A stretch of DNA of 64,000 nt from contig NC_071668.1 of the NCBI RefSeq assembly GCF_028554725.1, positions 78,586,719-78,650,718 on the forward strand, given 5' to 3'. The stretch comes from Zeugodacus cucurbitae. Lineage: Eukaryota; Arthropoda; Insecta; Diptera; Tephritidae. Below the pieces are notes generated by a model. That model saw only the letters and a program-made list of their open reading frames with translations. It was not told the origin of the DNA and made no database searches. This document shows, in pieces, positions 13,568 to 24,045 of the stretch; the stretch's first letter is position 1; each line of letters starts with the position of its first letter. The position numbers were made by a program, and so were the translations under genes.

Positions 13568-13897
13568 TACAAGGTGAAACAAAAGCACATTTATTATTTA
13601 ATCGATGATCAAATGTACTTGCTAAATGAGAGGAGAGGGAACCTTACTTCTTAAATAATACATTATCCTTATGTGTGTTGCACTTATTTTGACAAAGAGC
13701 CTATATTTACGCATTGAATATAGGGATAAGGTTTGATAACCTTGTTCTGGGTTCACTTTTTATCACAAAAATCTACTAATTGCGTATAAAAAATTGTTGT
13801 AATTGTGATGTTTGTGAAATTAAAACCTCGTAAATGCAGCAGCACCAGAATGGGAAAGTTCGATAAATCGAATTTGTTGAATTTGGTCCACCCTGTA
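13568..13897. mobile_element. Candidate MITE with TA-flanked terminal inverted repeats
   Basis: The left end reads TACAAGGTGAAACAAA. The right end, reverse complemented, reads TACAGGGTGGACCAAA, matching 13 of 16 positions. If the terminal TA is the target duplication, the element is 326 bp, in the size range of Tc1/mariner-derived MITEs. The interior is AT-rich with no coding frame. The ends are diverged, so it would be an old, non-autonomous copy. One copy alone cannot prove it. Confidence 0.45.
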
Positions 13898-16800
13898 TTT
13901 GAGCTCGACTTTTATTTTTGCTGGAATTTTCACAACTCTTTTTCATTGTAATGTTTTGGAATTCAATAGCTTTTGCATATATAACTTAATGGCATTCACA
14001 TTTTTGCTGCAGCAAAGTAATTAGTATTCGGATTTTCGGCGTCGAAATTATCACCATCACTGCGCTAGCTAATGTGCCTAGAGGCACATATATCTTTCTA
14101 GTGATTGCTTTTTAAGTAATTTTTTGTGCAACAAATTTTATGTGGAAAAAGTTGTCGAAATGCTAACTATTATTGTGATATTTATTATTATTGGTGTTTT
14201 TAAATTTTTTATATTTTACCAATATCCCCCTAAAGTGTACAAATTAAAAAAGTACGAACTTTATAGACATCCCACATTCTTCTCCATTTCGAACTAATGC
14301 CCATTAATCATAATTAAAAAAGGTTAATAAGCGCATACACGCGTACCCACACAGAACAATGTGTCGTAGTGCACGTTCCAGCAAATCTGCTAATTAATTA
14401 ATGATGGGTAAATTAATGAATAAAATACAGATATTTCCACATATCTCGAGAGATTTCCGCCAACACATGCTTGCCTTTTTGCAGCGTGGGATGTCTTTTG
14501 TTTGAAGCTGAAGAGGCGTAAATGGTTGCCAATGACCGCTCGGAGTTAATCCGATGTTGCTTCTAATGCATTCGATACCATTAAAAAAATCAAAGAAAGA
14601 GACAAATAAATGTAAACCCAAAATAGCCTCATCGAAGAATTCAATTCGAAATTAAAGTGAAATTTTATAAGAGAGATTGTGAGTCGAAGTCTTAGTAATC
14701 TGAAGAAAATAAGCAAAACTAAATTTTAACTTAAAGCAATTTTCCGCCACTAACTTAAGAAAAATATAATACGAATCTTAAGGACTATTTTCACTCTCTT
14801 GTGAGTAGTGAGTGGAGTAAATTATCCATACATGACAAATTGCAACACAAATCGATAGCTATATTGCTTTTATGCTTTCCTGTTGATTCAATGACAAACG
14901 TATTTTTGGTGCGCTAATAGCGGACTTTCTAGTTGCAGAAAAAATTTGCTGTTGTTGATGAAATCGATGCTTTCGCTTTAGTCGTGGCCTTGTTGTTGTT
15001 GTTGTTGATCTAACTGCCATCAGTGTTGCCAACTTTTTATAAGCAAGTAAAGCTATTTTGTTAAGGATATTTCTAATATCAGTTTGTGTTTTACAAAAAT
15101 AAAAATGAAATATAATATAATTTGGCAAGTAAGGAATTTCTAAGATATGATACTCACAACTTGCAAGATTTAAAATTTCAAATATTTAAAGCAAATGTGT
15201 TATATATTACGTCACCTATTTCTGGTAATGAATCTTCATATCAAAAATGAGAAATGAATTTGATCTTTATGTCAAAACGTAGATCGAACGTTTAATTTGA
15301 ATTAATTTGCAAAACGCTGAAAATTCCAGCTGGCAACTACGCCTCTCATCTTCATTAGTGTCACCAGCATTTGAAAAATTTGGCAAATCACGGCGAGACT
15401 GGGGACAATCTAACTACGCGATACCATTAATGACTCCAACGGAAGCCATAACCAACGAACTTTCTGTCGATTTCCGTAATTTTTGTTATTGTTGTTGATA
15501 ATGTCAACGCTTTTTACTATCGCTTCAACCACTGAGCCTTCATAAGTACTTCAATACTTTACTAGTCATATAGCCTATTTTAAGCAATTTATTTGTGTAT
15601 AAATAAGTTTTACTCTGTTTGTATATTTATTTCTAAGGGCATTAAAAAGTCGTTATTGATGCCCATCTCCGTGGTTTTGATTTTCAATTTTTCAAGAACA
15701 TATTCAACCAAACCTCCAACAACATGTTATCGCCAAATTCTTATTATGGTTTAAGCCTCAAGCAATTGGCTAACCCCCTTGAATGTTGCATGCATTGCAA
15801 AATCGGGAGGTGGAATACAAGAGCAAGCTTACACACATGTTTTTAACAACAGACAATTCTAAAATGGTTAATCTACAGAAAAATAATAATTTGCATTTGA
15901 ATCCAAGTCTATAGCTAATATACCACACTGGATTCATCAAATTTAATATGCGCCACTTACTCATAGCAAGCGGACTTTTAACAATTTATTGCCATATTTC
16001 AACAATAAAACTAGGCTAATAAACATAAAACGGAGCTCAGTCTTGGCTGACGAGCGGCATTTAAAATTTTGCCTTGGCGCCCCTTGCGTAACGCCAATAA
16101 AACAGTTATAGACAACACAAAAACAAACACAACAAGCAGGAGTGCGCACAACAATCATATATCGCCTGTGCCGACGGCTGGTCTGTTATCACATTTCAAA
16201 ATGCAGCAAAAGCCAATAAAATCCACCAGAAATCATTGCAAACGCCAACTCATTCATGTATCGGTGTATATGTTTGTGATCACGCCTAAAAGTAGACAAT
16301 TGAAATATTCAATTTTGTAAGCGTGCTCGCGATTTGGTGGAAAACGTTTGCCGAGGAGCACTCTTTTTACGACCCCCCACACGCGCACACACACTTACAC
16401 ACTCGTGCTTGCACTCGAGTACTCACATAAGCTTTATTATCGCCGTTTAGCGCACGAAATGCTCTTGAGCGCTTGGCCTTCAGCAATGTGTGCTATAGAA
16501 GGGCGCGTATACCATATACCCATATTGTGTTTGGAACATTTTTAATATTGTTCCATCTACCAGTTTCGGTATGGAGAGGTTAAAGGCCGACACTACTACA
16601 ATACAAATTATTTAAAATCGAAAAAAGTAATATTGATATTGATCACTGTATCTCCAAAATAAGAGATTTATGTTCTCAGTTTTTAGCAATATCTCTTTAA
16701 TATATAAACTAATAGGAATATTTATTGCTATTTTTAATTTTGCTGTGTTTATAGCAAGTTCCGCTTTGCTATTTTTAAAACTTTTTTGCTATCATCTCAT

Positions 16801-17984
16801 TTACGCTACTCACTCTTCTATTGGCTTTGATACTATGCCAGTTATGCAATAAATACGCAAAAACCACATTAGTGGATAAATATACTTGCATATATGTAGG
16901 TATGTCTGTATGGCTTGAAACGATATTGGCTTTTGTTGGGTACTGCGGTTGCATTGCATTTGCCCTTTGATCGCACACGGCGATGTGAGTGTTTGCCATT
17001 TTTTTTTGCGGTTACCTGAAATCGAGAATTTATATCGTGACCACAATATAATTTCACAGCCGCAAAGTGTGTTTTAAAAGGGTATGCCTCCACGCAAAGG
17101 ACAAACCGCCAACCGGCGGCAGCCAGCCGCAAGCTACTAGACAGCCAGCCAGCCACCGAACACCCACAGCTGTGCTGGCGTGTAAAATCATATGCAAAAT
17201 GTAGTGTACTTTTAGGCGATTAACGCTTTAATGTGCGCGAAAGTGTAAAGTACCGATGAAATGTTTAACGTGCGAATGCACTCACGGTTACCCAAGCATT
17301 GAACTTTCCCATACAAATTATTGTGCGCTACTACCACTACTAACGAGTATGAATGTGCGTGTGATGCGTTCATAAAATTTCAGCGAAGCGTGCACCAATA
17401 GTGAATACATAAATAGCATAATTTTAAAATTAAATGCTCATATTAGCTTGCAAGTTTCGAAATTAAGTATTTACGATTATTTGCATTTAAATTCAGTTGA
17501 GCGCCTAAAGCTTTGTTGCTTATGCATGCAAATTATCACAACCAGGCCAATGTTTTCACTGTGTAGGCAGTTTTATGAAATTTAAGTTCAATAGAGAATG
17601 AAATTAACAGCATTCGCCGGGGGCTGCCATACATTACCGCTCAGTAATGGCGCCGTCAAAAATCAACAATTTGATTACCGTCATAAAAAGCTTAATATCA
17701 AGTTAATTTATATAAGTTGGCTATTATATAGTTTATAATTATGGAAAATAGTTCAATATAATAAACTAATAAAAATATTGTTAATAATTTAATATCTTGT
17801 AAAATATATATAATAAAGTATTATACACAAAATGAAAACAATATTAAATGTAAATGAACACTTGCTTGGTAACTGGAAATATTAAGACCTCATAATAGAT
17901 CTAATGAATAAGGTATTTGAGGATTTTTTTTTGTATTTCTAATATATAGTTCAGTTAAGGCTCGTTACTCTAATAATATCAAAA
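13898..17984. other. Unannotated stretch
   Basis: AT-rich with a TTG run (14989-15007) and a locally GC-rich segment at 17090-17175 rich in CAGC/CCAG words. Short ORFs (for example 14394-14621 and 16869-17156, minus) show no domain or good splice borders. No gene supported. Confidence 0.6.
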
Positions 17985-19184
17985 AACAAGTAAGGAAGGG
18001 CTAAGTTCGGATGTAACCGAACATTTTATACTCTCGCAATTTATTTATTTAACTTTATTTGTATTATATATATAAATATATTCGCCATGTATATTGTATA
18101 AAGTCCATTGAAAGTTGGAAACCATAATATTAGGTTAGAAGCACCGAGGTCCTCGTGTTCGATATATGGGGCCTTAAAAACGTATGGTCCGATTTCGGCG
18201 ATTTTTAGAATGGGGCTGCTACACTATTAACATAGTATTTGTGCAAAGTTCTGCACCGATATCTTCACTAGTACTTACTTTACATATTGTAAAGTAAAAG
18301 ATTCAGATAGTCTTCAAAGTTCTGGTATACAGGAAATAGGCGTGGTTGTGAAGCGATTAGGCCTATTTTCACAACATATCATTGGGATGTAAGGAAACTA
18401 TTACAAACCAAGTTTTATTGAAATCGGTCGAGTAGTTCCTGAGATATGGTTTTTGACCCATAAGTGGGTGACGCCACGCCCATTTTCCATTTTGTAAAAA
18501 AAATCTAAGTGCAGCTTCCATCTGCCATTTCTTATGTAAAATTTAGTGTTTCTGACGTTTTTCGTTAGTGAGTTAACCCACTTTTAGTAAATTTCAACCT
18601 AACCTTTGTATGGGAGGTAGGCGTGGTTATTATCCGATTTCTTTCATTTGGACTGTATCAAGAAGTAGCTAAAAAAAACGACTGCAGAAAGTTTGGTTTA
18701 TATAGCTCTATTGGTTTGCGAGATATATACAAAAAACTTAGTAGGGGGCGTGACCACGCCCACTTCCCCACAAAAATTACATCCAAATATGCCCCTTAGT
18801 AGTACGATCCTTCATACCAAATTTATTTCCATAGCTTTATTTATGGCTTAGTTATGGCACTTTATGTGTTTTCGGTTTTCGTCATTTTGTGGGTGTGGCA
18901 GTGGTCCGATTTTGCTCATTTTCGAAAGCAACCTTCCTATGGTGCCAAGAAATAAGTGTGCCAAGTTTCATCAATATATCTTAATTTTTACTCAAGTTAC
19001 AGCTTGCACAGACGGACGGACGGACGGACAGACAGACATTCGGATTTGAACTCCACTCTTCACCCTGATCACTTTGGTATACATAACCCTATATCTAACT
19101 CGTTTAGTTTTGGGCGTTACAAACAACCGTTATGTGAACAAAACTATAATACTCTCTTTAGCAACATTTGTTGCGAGAGTATAA
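17985..19184 (+). repeat. Dispersed repeat of about 1.2 kb, copy 1, with terminal hairpin
   Basis: Begins AACAAGTAAGGAAGGGC, followed by GTAACCGAACATTTTATACTCTCGC, and ends in a hairpin (TACTCTC...GCAACA...TGTTGC.GAGAGTA, 19149-19182). Between are blocks rich in CCACGCCC and GGGCGTGG, a GGGCGTG-AC-CACGCCC inverted repeat (18746-18761), and a run of GACG/GACA tetramers (19011-19038). It is clearly homologous to 36550-37779 on the other strand: the blocks around AAGTGGGTTAACTCACTAACG and CATAAGTGGGTGACGCCACG match. No long open frame is shared, so it looks non-autonomous. I recall the starting motif as abundant in fly genomes but cannot name the family. A rolling-circle (Helitron-like) origin is possible because of the 3' hairpin, but no CTRR end is visible. 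Confidence 0.85.
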
Positions 19185-21319
19185 TTATATGTACTGAAAA
19201 AACAAAAAATCAGAAAATTATCATACAGGTAAACGCGCTTCCAGCATTTTATAATAATATTCAAATAAACGAAATTAAATTCATTTATTTACTTTTACGC
19301 TTCACTAAACAAAAACTGTCTCTGTTTTATTTATTTTAATTTTTTTGCTGTGGTTATTGGTTGAGCTCACAAATCACCAAAGCACTGTTTATTTATTCCA
19401 TCTATATTTGTATTTATTTTGACATTTCACAAGGCATTTGGTTGCTGTTATTATAATTGTTGGTGTTGTGCTGTTCGCTAACATGTGCGAACACAAACCA
19501 CATTGCACTGTCACGCCAAATCGGCATAAATCATGACACGTATACGCCGTGTCGGACAGCGGCAAAAGAATTGAAAAATTAGTGTTAGTGGGAAGACATG
19601 GCATAAGGCAGGTTATATAATATTTACATATGGCTTTTGGTGTGTAACACCTTATGTGACACCTCTAGGGTTGCTTTTGTTTTATTTATATTAAATGCAG
19701 ATGTTTGTGTTCATATCTGTGTTTAGTTAAATTTTTGGCTTCCCCACATAATATATACATATTAAGTAATAAAAATGTGTGCATATTATGAGGTCTTTGA
19801 GCCTTTTCAGTTTTCTAAATAAATTAGTATTTCTCATGTGGAACTTTTTTAAATTTACGCATATTAAACTTAGTAGAGCAGAAGTTTTAATTTTTTTAGT
19901 GATTTGACATGCTCTTAAATTCACCACGTGAACTAGTAGAGCCCTTTTGCAACAGAACCTATACATCATAGTTTATGTAGATTTCTAATACATATACACT
20001 AAAACTGTTCTAAGCATCCAAACGAACTTAAAAGTTTAGCAACTCTATGTAGATCCATATCTATAAAATAATATTTAAATAATTGGCAATTCATAAATTT
20101 AACACAACTCATCAACGCTTTAAATCCAAAAATTACCTGCCAAACTCTTGTATATGGAATTATTTTTCAAAGAATGTGTGAGTACTAACTTTTACAGAAT
20201 ATCTACATGCAACTCCCGAACATACCATATTAATCAATCACAATGCATTCAAACAAAATTTGCATGAGAAGTTACACTAACACACACACACAATTTTAGA
20301 CGCCCATGCACGCGCATATCCAAAAAAGAAAGGTTTTTGACCGACAGCCAGGCAATTTGCACGAACACTACACGCATAGCATAACCAAATATGCGCATCC
20401 ATCCCCGTCGCTGTGCGTAATTTCAGCTATTTGAGTCGGCGAACTTTGCGCCATGCAACTGCCTAGCATGCCCTTTACGTTTTCACAAAAAAACCATCCA
20501 AAATCTAATTAGTATTCCGTTGACAGTTTAATCGTGATTACGCATATACATATAGTAGTACAGTGGTGCGAGCTCGAGCGTTGAAAATGCAATGTCGAGC
20601 ACTTCCCAAGCGGCTGTGTTGCACGGCGTGCAGGATATGTTCGACTTCCTGCGCTCACGCGCATAGTCGGAGTTCCCTCCGTCGAGCAAAATTACAGCGG
20701 CTACTAAATTGTTAAACGTAGGTATGATTCGGCGCTGCTCTGCTCCTGACACCGCTACTGCACGGAACGGATCAATTTTTTCAACCTGGATGTAGGCAAT
20801 ATGTGCAGAAGCTGCTAATCACGGGCGTTGCGTGTAACCAGAAAGCATATATGAATGGGCTAGAGAAAACCTATTTCACATTCTACTCTACGAGCCGCCA
20901 TAAAATGTCCCGTTGGTCATCAAATATGAAAAGTACAACCTCAAAGTTGATTGGTCAGCATAAAATCAAAGGAGTTAGGTAACATTAGCTGCTCTAATAA
21001 AAACAAGTGCAATAAAAACAACAATTGGGAATATAAAAGCAATAACAACAAGTACGCATAGTCTCCTTCGGGACTTCTAGTGACGACAAAATAACGGGGT
21101 ATTTCCAGTAAGCCAGACACGCGACGTGATCAAAATATTGAAATTCGAAATAAGGCGCACTTCACAGGCTAACCAGACACCGTTGGCGTGAATATATATA
21201 ATTTAGATACATTTGAGAAAGAGCTGCAACTTTGAAATTTGCATACTAAATAAAACTGTAACAAGTTATTATAATGGCTTTAATAATAAGAAGAACGGGA
21301 TATTTAAAGCCATTGAGTT
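19185..21319. other. Unannotated stretch before the LINE
   Basis: AT-rich except 20560-20840, where GC rises. A 74-codon minus-strand ORF there (20528-20752) has a protein-like composition but no known motif. It could be a remnant of another transposable element. Confidence 0.55.
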
Positions 21320-22067
21320 ATTTTAGTTCTGCTTTTTCCCGCCTGGATAAGGAAGCGAAGCGAATGGGTTTAGTTTTGAACGAAGACACAACGAAATATA
21401 TCCTGTCATCAAACAAACAGTCAGCGCATTCCCGTCTTGGCTCCCACGTCACTGTTGACAGTCATAACTTTGAACTTATAGATACTTTCGTATACCTGGG
21501 CACCAGCATCAACACCGATAATAATGGCAGCCTTGAAATCCAACGCAGAATCACTCTTGCCAACAGGTGCTACTATGGATTGAGTAGGCAATTGAAAAGT
21601 AATGTCCTCTGTCGACGAACAAAAACTAAACTCTCATCATTCCCGTCCTACTTTATGGTGCAGAAGGGTGGACGGTGTCAACATCCGATGAGACGGCACT
21701 AGGAGTTTTCGAGAGAAAAGTTTTGAGGAAGATTTATGGTCCCTTAAACATTGGCAACGGCAAATACCGCAGAAGATGGAATGGTGAGCTGTATGTGTTG
21801 TTCGACGACATAGACGTAGTCCAGCGAATAAAAAAACAGCGGCTACTCTGGCTGGGTGATGTTGTTCGAATGGACGAAAGTGCCCCAGCTCTGAAAGTTT
21901 TCGATGCAGTACCCGCTGGTGGAAGCCGAGGAAGAGGGAGACCTCCACTCCGATGGAAGGACCAGGTGGAGAAGGAGCTGTCTTCACTTGGTATTACCAA
22001 TTGGCGCCAAGCTGCCAAAAGGAGAGATGCGCGGCGCGCTGTTGTGGACTCGGCTATAACGGCGTAA
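21320..22067 (+). pseudogene. C-terminal reverse transcriptase fragment of RTE-like LINE, frameshifted
   Basis: Two frames join into one protein tail. Frame 1 (to about 21635) contains AFSRLDKEAKRMGL, then FVYLGTSIN and LEIQRRITLANRCYYGLSRQL. The other frame (from about 21639) reads PVLLYGAEGWT, then FERKVLRKIYGPL, RLLWLGDVVRMD and GRGRPPLRW, ending at the TAA at 22065-22067. This is the conserved region after the RT palm in RTE/BovB-type proteins, often annotated in arthropods as endonuclease-reverse transcriptase or craniofacial development protein 2-like. Between the parts, near 21628-21640, the frame is broken by a small insertion or deletion in the stretch that should lead into the PVLLYGAE motif. 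The palm with the catalytic aspartates is absent. The piece is dead. Family assignment is from motif memory and is firm at LINE level, likely at RTE level. Confidence 0.85.
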
Positions 22068-22099
22068 GCGCTGTCTACGCCAGTCAAGAAGAAGAAGAG
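21320..22099 (+). mobile_element. 5'-truncated RTE-type non-LTR retrotransposon (LINE) remnant
   Basis: This is the 3' end of a LINE whose coding part is described separately. It ends just after the coding frame in a short AAGAAGAAGAAGAG tail (22086-22099); RTE-clade elements characteristically end in short tandem repeats of this kind and not in long poly-A. The 5' end, with endonuclease and the main RT motifs, is missing, as usual for LINE copies truncated at insertion. I could not find a target-site duplication. Confidence 0.85.
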
Positions 22100-22330
22100 C
22101 TATTTTTTATACTACAGTTATATAAACCTCTATTAAAAAACAAATGTTATATTTGTCGAGAACGAAAAAATGAAAATATTTAAAAGTCGAAACCATGTAA
22201 ACCTGAAAATGTTCTAGACAATGATAGAATTGATAGGACCTGACTGACCGCGCATTTGGAAAACTTAATATAAGCTTCACATAGAGATATTTTTAATAAT
22301 CGTATTAAATAAATGTATGAGTGAACGTAC

Positions 22331-22454
22331 CTGGTATGAAGAAGAATATTCCGACAAGCAGCAACAAATTACGCCATGTTGATTGCAATGTTGCACTGCT
22401 CCTTGACATTTGGAGACCCCGAACGCACGGTTTATAAACTTTAGTCACTTCCAT
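22331..22454 (-). CDS. Candidate first coding exon of a secreted or membrane protein (41 codons + 1 base)
   Basis: On the minus strand an ATG at 22452-22454 opens a frame starting MEVTKVYKPCVRGL and running into the hydrophobic segment NLLLLVGIFFFIP, which looks like a signal peptide or signal anchor. Directly after this, at 22331/22330, stands the splice donor CAG|GTACGT. Codon 42 is split after its first base (phase 1). The combination of start codon, basic/polar N-terminus, hydrophobic core and strong donor is the usual design of the first exon of fly cell-surface genes with long introns. The rest of the gene would lie at lower coordinates on the minus strand or beyond the window; I found no convincing next exon. 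The protein family is not recognised. Chance occurrence cannot be excluded without conservation data. Confidence 0.5.
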
Positions 22455-22936
22455 AATAATCGATTTAAGAGTTTTTTTTCAATATTTACACTTTTCAAAA
22501 GCAAAAACAGCAAGTAACAGCGCTTTACGTCGCTAGTCCTTGCAATGCATCGAATGATAGGCCAATTTTACGCTTTGTGGCCACAAGTAAATAAGAGCAC
22601 GCACCGTAAAACATTAGCTGTCAATTCCATAAACTCCTATTCTCGATTTCTCTTTCTGCTAATTCGCATTGGTTTGCTTGTACAGATACTCCCTTTTCAA
22701 TTTTCACTTTGAAAACTGAAACAAATATGTACGAGTATTCTACACTTTGTTGCGAAGAAACCTGCAGAAAATTTCAAAATGTAGAAGATTGCTTCGAAAC
22801 TTTTTCTATTACAACGGAGTTGTGACGTGCTGTCACAGTGCTTTAGAACTAGTTTTGCACTGAATCCATTGCAACCGCATTTGCTACACTTCCAGATTGC
22901 GCTTTTTTTTTGTTGTTCTTATAGTTGGTGCTGCCT

Positions 22937-22948
22937 ACTGACGTCAGT
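22937..22948. promoter_or_regulatory. Full CRE palindrome ACTGACGTCAGT
   Basis: A 12-bp perfect palindrome centred on TGACGTCA, the full consensus for CREB/ATF bZIP dimers. It lies about 490 bp upstream of the candidate minus-strand first exon at 22331-22454, a plausible promoter-proximal position. Such a site occurs by chance about once per 65 kb, so the match alone is weak. Confidence 0.35.
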
Positions 22949-24007
22949 GGCTCTTTCACATTTCACTGACTTCAATGTCGTACGCTTTATATGCCATTCG
23001 ATTCTATTTTCTTTTAGATAAAACAACCGTTACTATCGCTTAGCTATGTGCTTATATTATTGACTTTTTGCTGTGAAAAAATCTCACTTGACTGAGTTGT
23101 ATTTATTCTTGCTCTACTCTGTGTTGCCGTTTTGCTTTGCTAAGGTGCATTTCTGGCTCCCGAAGCCTTTTCAATTTTTTGGTTCTTTCAACGTGCTAGC
23201 TATTCCTTTTAAGTGTTAATCTCGATTTTACGTTTCCTGCCGCTTTCTGCATTGGAAACCGGATTTTTTTCTCCTCGATTAATTCTCTTTGTTAGACACT
23301 GTCGAATTTTTGTAATTTTCAATGCAATTTCGGTGCAGCGCCACAACGGATTTGTGTTTATGTTGTTTTTTACGTGTTGATATCAAGTGGAAGTAGGGTG
23401 ATCGCCTGCAACACTGCAATGAGAACGAAGAAAAATAGTAAATCAACTGGAAATGATATACAAATAAACATTTGAGCTTGAGCCGGCAGCACAATACTAA
23501 ATAACTGAAGTAACAGTAGGTTTACGCTCGCAGTTTTGGCTTAAGTTGCTAGAATCCACCAGCTAAAAACTCAATGAAAAATGCATACCAAGTAATACCA
23601 TAAATCAACAGATACCGATTACTGATACTTCGTAACACTTTATATAATAAATGTAGATATTTAAAGAACATATATAAGATACATATGTAAGAGCGTCGTA
23701 CATTTCTGGCAAAGTACAGTCGAAAAAACAACAAAAATTAAATTAGTTGACCTTTTTTCATTGCTTTCCAAAACAAAAACTTTTCCATGCTAATATCCGC
23801 TTCCATTAAATTTAACTTCCTGTCTGTATTCAAAGGATCAACAGGATATGCGGGCTACACAAGAGTGTACTAAAACTTGAAATTTAATGGAAAAAAAGAA
23901 AGCGTGCGCAAAATCTAATGCTCATAATGTTTTTTGCACAGCCCTTCGACATTCAGTTTAAGCAGCGGCAAGCAGAAAATAAGTATATTTGCATATGCTT
24001 TCAAAAG

Positions 24008-24045
24008 TATAAATAGAGTGCATGTGTACAACTCGGAGTCATGAT
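24008..24045 (+). promoter_or_regulatory. Candidate TATA/initiator core promoter
   Basis: TATAAATAG at 24008-24016 is followed by TCATGATT at 24039-24046, roughly the spacing of a fly initiator. An octamer ATTTGCAT (23990-23997) lies just upstream. Only a 19-codon ORF starts at the ATG inside the initiator-like motif. No gene is recognised downstream, so function is unproven. Confidence 0.2.

Noticed and set aside
21637..22087. Minus-strand frames of 116 and 117 codons over the LINE
   Set aside because: Antisense shadows of the reverse transcriptase fragment, whose sense motifs are clear.
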